Below are positions 61,840 to 64,000 of a stretch of DNA of 64,000 nucleotides, in pieces. Below the pieces are notes generated by a model. It ran no database searches. It was given only the letters and a program-made list of their open reading frames with translations, and was not told where the DNA came from. The position numbers were made by a program, and so were the translations under genes. Source of the stretch: an uncultured Verrucomicrobiota bacterium (GTDB taxonomy: Bacteria; Verrucomicrobiota; Verrucomicrobiia; Opitutales; Intestinicryptomonadaceae). The stretch lies in NCBI GenBank assembly GCA_949293415.1, contig CASFDK010000006.1, forward strand, positions 1 through 64,000. The letters run 5' to 3'. Positions within the stretch are counted from its first letter, which is position 1, and the number at the start of each line of letters is the position of its first letter.

Positions 61840-64000
61840 TTACTTACCTGTTGCGGCAATCGCCTCGTTGCACCGCGGGCACACGCCGTGTTCGTCGAGA
61901 TTCCCGAGAATCCTCCAACAACGCACGCATCTTTCGCCCTCGGCCTTACGAGCCTGAACTGCCATATTTTCGAAATTGCCTTCGAGCACTTTCACCGAGG
62001 AGACGATGAAAATTTCGGGAAGTTTGTCGGCAAATTCCGCAAGGATTGCCGCATCCGCGCTCTTGCCGTCGATTGCGATTTCAACCTCCGCCTCGAGACT
62101 CTTGCCGATTGTCTTGTCTTTGCGGAGCTTTTCGAGCTCTTCGTTGACGAGGTCGCGGATTTCGAGAATGCGGTCGATTTTTTCGGCGACCGCCCTGTCG
62201 TCGTACTGCGCACCGTAGTTCGGCCAGTCCTGCAGGTGGATTGAGTTATCGGAAAATTCCGCGCCTGTTTTAAAGTCGAACGCCTCGTCCGCCGTGAACG
62301 TGAGGATGGGCGAAGCCACTTTCAGCAGGATATCGTTTACGATGTCGATTGCCGTCTGCGACGACCTGCGTTCGAACGAATCCGCCGCACAGGTGTAGAG
62401 TCTGTCCTTGAGGATGTCGTGGTAGATGCGCGAGAGCGTTACGCCGCAGAAGTTGTCGATGAGTTTGTAAACCTTGTGGAATTCGTACGCTTCGTACGCC
62501 TTGTCTGCCTCCCGCGCGAATGCGATTGCCTTCGAAACCGCCCACTTGTCGATTGCGTCGAGCTTTTCGGGCGCAACGGCGTTCTTTGCGCGGTCGAAGT
62601 CGTAGAGGTTGCCGAGCTGGTACATAACCGTGTTTCTGAAGCCGCGGTATGCGTTTGCGACGTGCGCGAGAATGTCGTCGGAAATCGGGATGTCGTTCTG
62701 GTAGTCTACCGAGCTAATCCACATTCTGATGATGTCCGCGCCCCATTTTCCGACATACATATCGGCGGTGTGGGGTTTGCCGTCGCTCTTTGAAATTTTC
62801 TTCCTGTTCTGGTCGACAATGAAGCCGTGCGTGATGACCTTTTTGTACGGGGCTTTCCCGCGCGTTGCAACCGCCGTCCAGAGCGAGCTTTGGAACCAGC
62901 CTCTGTGCTGGTCGGAGCCTTCGAAATAGAGGTCGGCGGGCCAAGCCAAATCGGGATTGCGCGCAAGAACCGCCGCGTGGCTCGAGCCGGAGTCAATCCA
63001 GACATCGAGCGTATCCATACCCTTGCGGAGCTTGGAGACATCCCAGCCCGCGGGCAGTGAAATTCCGTCGAGAATTTCCGTCTCGCTTGCGTTGTACCAG
63101 AAATTCGTGCCGAGCTTTTCGACCTTGTCGGCGATTGCGCGGATTACGCCCGCGTCGATGTACGCCGCGCCGCGTTCGTCGTAGAACGCGGGAATCGGCA
63201 CGCCCCACGAGCGTTGGCGCGAAATGCACCAGTCGGGACGAGATTCCACCGCGCCGCGGATTCTGTTTTCGCCGCGCTCGGGAACCCATTTTACGTTCGA
63301 AATTTCGTCGAGAACGCGCCGGCGCAAACCGTCCTTGTCGAGCGCGACAAACCACTGGTCCATTGCGCGGAATATGACGGGAGTCTTCGAACGCCAGCAG
63401 TGCGGATATTGGTGCGAAATCTTCGCGATTTTCAGCAACGCGCCGCAACGGTCGAGAATTTCGAGAACCTTGCCGTTCGCCGCGCTTCTGCCGCTTTCGT
63501 TTTCGAGAACGCTCAAGCCCACGAGTTCGGCGGGAATCTGCCCGTCGTCTACGTAGCAACCGTTGTCGTCGAGCGGCGAGTAGATGTCGAGCTTGTAGTC
63601 AAGCCCCACCTGATAGTCTTCGAGACCGTGTCCGGGAGCGATGTGGACAATGCCCGTGCCCGAGTCCGTAGTTACATAGCGCGCACAGACGATGGGGCTT
63701 TTGCGGTTCATAAACGGATGGCAGCCCTTTGCCCCCTCGAGTTCCGAACCCTTGCAAAGCTTTTTGATTTCGGCGTTTTCCAGCCCCAGCGACGAGACGA
63801 AATTTTCGGCGAGAGCCTCGCACACGATGAACGTTCTGCCGTTTGCCGAAACGGTGACATATTCGATGTCGGGGTTTACCGCCATTGCTAGGTTCGATGG
63901 AATAGTCCACGGAGTCGTCGTCCAGATGACAGCTTCGGCGTTTTCCAGACCGAGCTTTTTGTTCGATTCGCAGTCGAGCTTGAAGGCTACCCAAATCGAG
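61840..64000 (-). CDS. ileS: isoleucine-tRNA ligase, C-terminal part (cut by the window edge)
   Basis: This class I aminoacyl-tRNA synthetase loads tRNA-Ile. The frame runs open to the right edge, so the N-terminal HIGH region is outside. VIWTTTPWTIPSNLAMAVNP is near the visible start and is followed by the CP1 editing domain. DQHRGWFQSSLW, KISKSDGKP (KMSKS loop), the anticodon-binding domain and a C-terminal zinc cluster (CVRCW...CPRC) are present. The 719 visible codons are intact. It is followed by the DksA/TraR gene after 3 bp. Confidence 0.96.
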   Translation of the reverse strand, partial: SIWVAFKLDCESNKKLGLENAEAVIWTTTPWTIPSNLAMAVNPDIEYVTVSANGRTFIVCEALAENFVSSLGLENAEIKKLCKGSELEGAKGCHPFMNRKSPIVCARYVTTDSGTGIVHIAPGHGLEDYQVGLDYKLDIYSPLDDNGCYVDDGQIPAELVGLSVLENESGRSAANGKVLEILDRCGALLKIAKISHQYPHCWRSKTPVIFRAMDQWFVALDKDGLRRRVLDEISNVKWVPERGENRIRGAVESRPDWCISRQRSWGVPIPAFYDERGAAYIDAGVIRAIADKVEKLGTNFWYNASETEILDGISLPAGWDVSKLRKGMDTLDVWIDSGSSHAAVLARNPDLAWPADLYFEGSDQHRGWFQSSLWTAVATRGKAPYKKVITHGFIVDQNRKKISKSDGKPHTADMYVGKWGADIIRMWISSVDYQNDIPISDDILAHVANAYRGFRNTVMYQLGNLYDFDRAKNAVAPEKLDAIDKWAVSKAIAFAREADKAYEAYEFHKVYKLIDNFCGVTLSRIYHDILKDRLYTCAADSFERRSSQTAIDIVNDILLKVASPILTFTADEAFDFKTGAEFSDNSIHLQDWPNYGAQYDDRAVAEKIDRILEIRDLVNEELEKLRKDKTIGKSLEAEVEIAIDGKSADAAILAEFADKLPEIFIVSSVKVLEGNFENMAVQARKAEGERCVRCWRILGNLDEHGVCPRCNEAIAATGK

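Noticed and set aside
61004-61957. Plus-strand Phe/Ala-rich frame opposite the DksA/TraR gene.
   Set aside because: It is the antisense of the Lys/Ala tract, and no start site or family is seen.

Overview
The window looks like a chromosomal piece of a gut-associated Verrucomicrobiota bacterium (class Opitutae or a relative). This is inferred from the ileS - DksA/TraR - lspA order, a TolQ/TolR/TonB set, polyphosphate glucokinase, a TlyA methyltransferase and a large load of secreted glycan-active enzymes. Lineage is an inference; no 16S rRNA gene is present. Genes are dense, moderately GC-rich and often without a strong Shine-Dalgarno, and many pairs overlap by 1-8 bases.

Layout. 1-560: non-coding, with a large imperfect hairpin at the left edge. 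0.56-4.05 kb: PII protein, the zinc-independent ribosomal proteins L36 and L31, and an ExbB/ExbD/TonB operon downstream of uvrA (4.1-7.0 kb). 7-12.7 kb: AI-2E family permease, MurNAc-6-P etherase, a metal-binding protein, a TetR regulator facing a FadL-like porin across two palindromic operators, and a TlyA methyltransferase. 12.8-21.3 kb: four tandem sialate-O-acetylesterase paralogues and a GH110-like beta-helix enzyme, a probable host-glycan (mucin) unit. 21.4-25.9 kb: nadA, a CE7 esterase, an IS3 remnant, polyphosphate glucokinase and a DedA-like protein.

26.0-29.3 kb is the clear accessory island. A catalase gene and decayed AT-rich sequence sit between tRNA-Gln and tRNA-Arg, bounded by inverted 68-bp copies of an ISL3-type element end. 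29.5-41.4 kb: recA, a lipoprotein with a glycosidase-like fold, an aroC - P-loop-like - hisC - hisB operon, a DUF475 membrane protein, a PTS-EIIA/diadenylate-cyclase fusion behind an orphan nuoA, and recQ. 41.4-42.9 kb: two near-identical tandem rubredoxins and a flavodiiron protein, an O2/NO-scavenging operon. 43.2-50.3 kb: nusA-infB-rbfA-nrnA-truB-ribF, preceded by an attenuator-like terminator and lacking rimP. 50.3-57.3 kb: thioredoxin-like protein, GH43 lipoprotein, pssA with a coupled RelE-like toxin, an EF-hand protein, yefM-yoeB, a Bax-inhibitor-1 protein, RNase PH and a small Cys-rich protein. 58.2-64 kb: rpsB-tsf, then lspA, a histone-H1-like DksA/TraR protein and the 3' part of ileS.

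The most unusual feature is a family of intergenic structured repeats at about 43.0, 51.0, 56.1 and 57.4-57.7 kb. Each full copy has a small stem-loop, with paired base changes between copies, next to a ~120-bp imperfect hairpin. The copy in front of rph is flanked by a perfect 35-bp duplication of the rph start. Other points of interest are the EIIA-DAC fusion, the nusA attenuator without rimP, the IS-bounded catalase island and the recent rubredoxin duplication.
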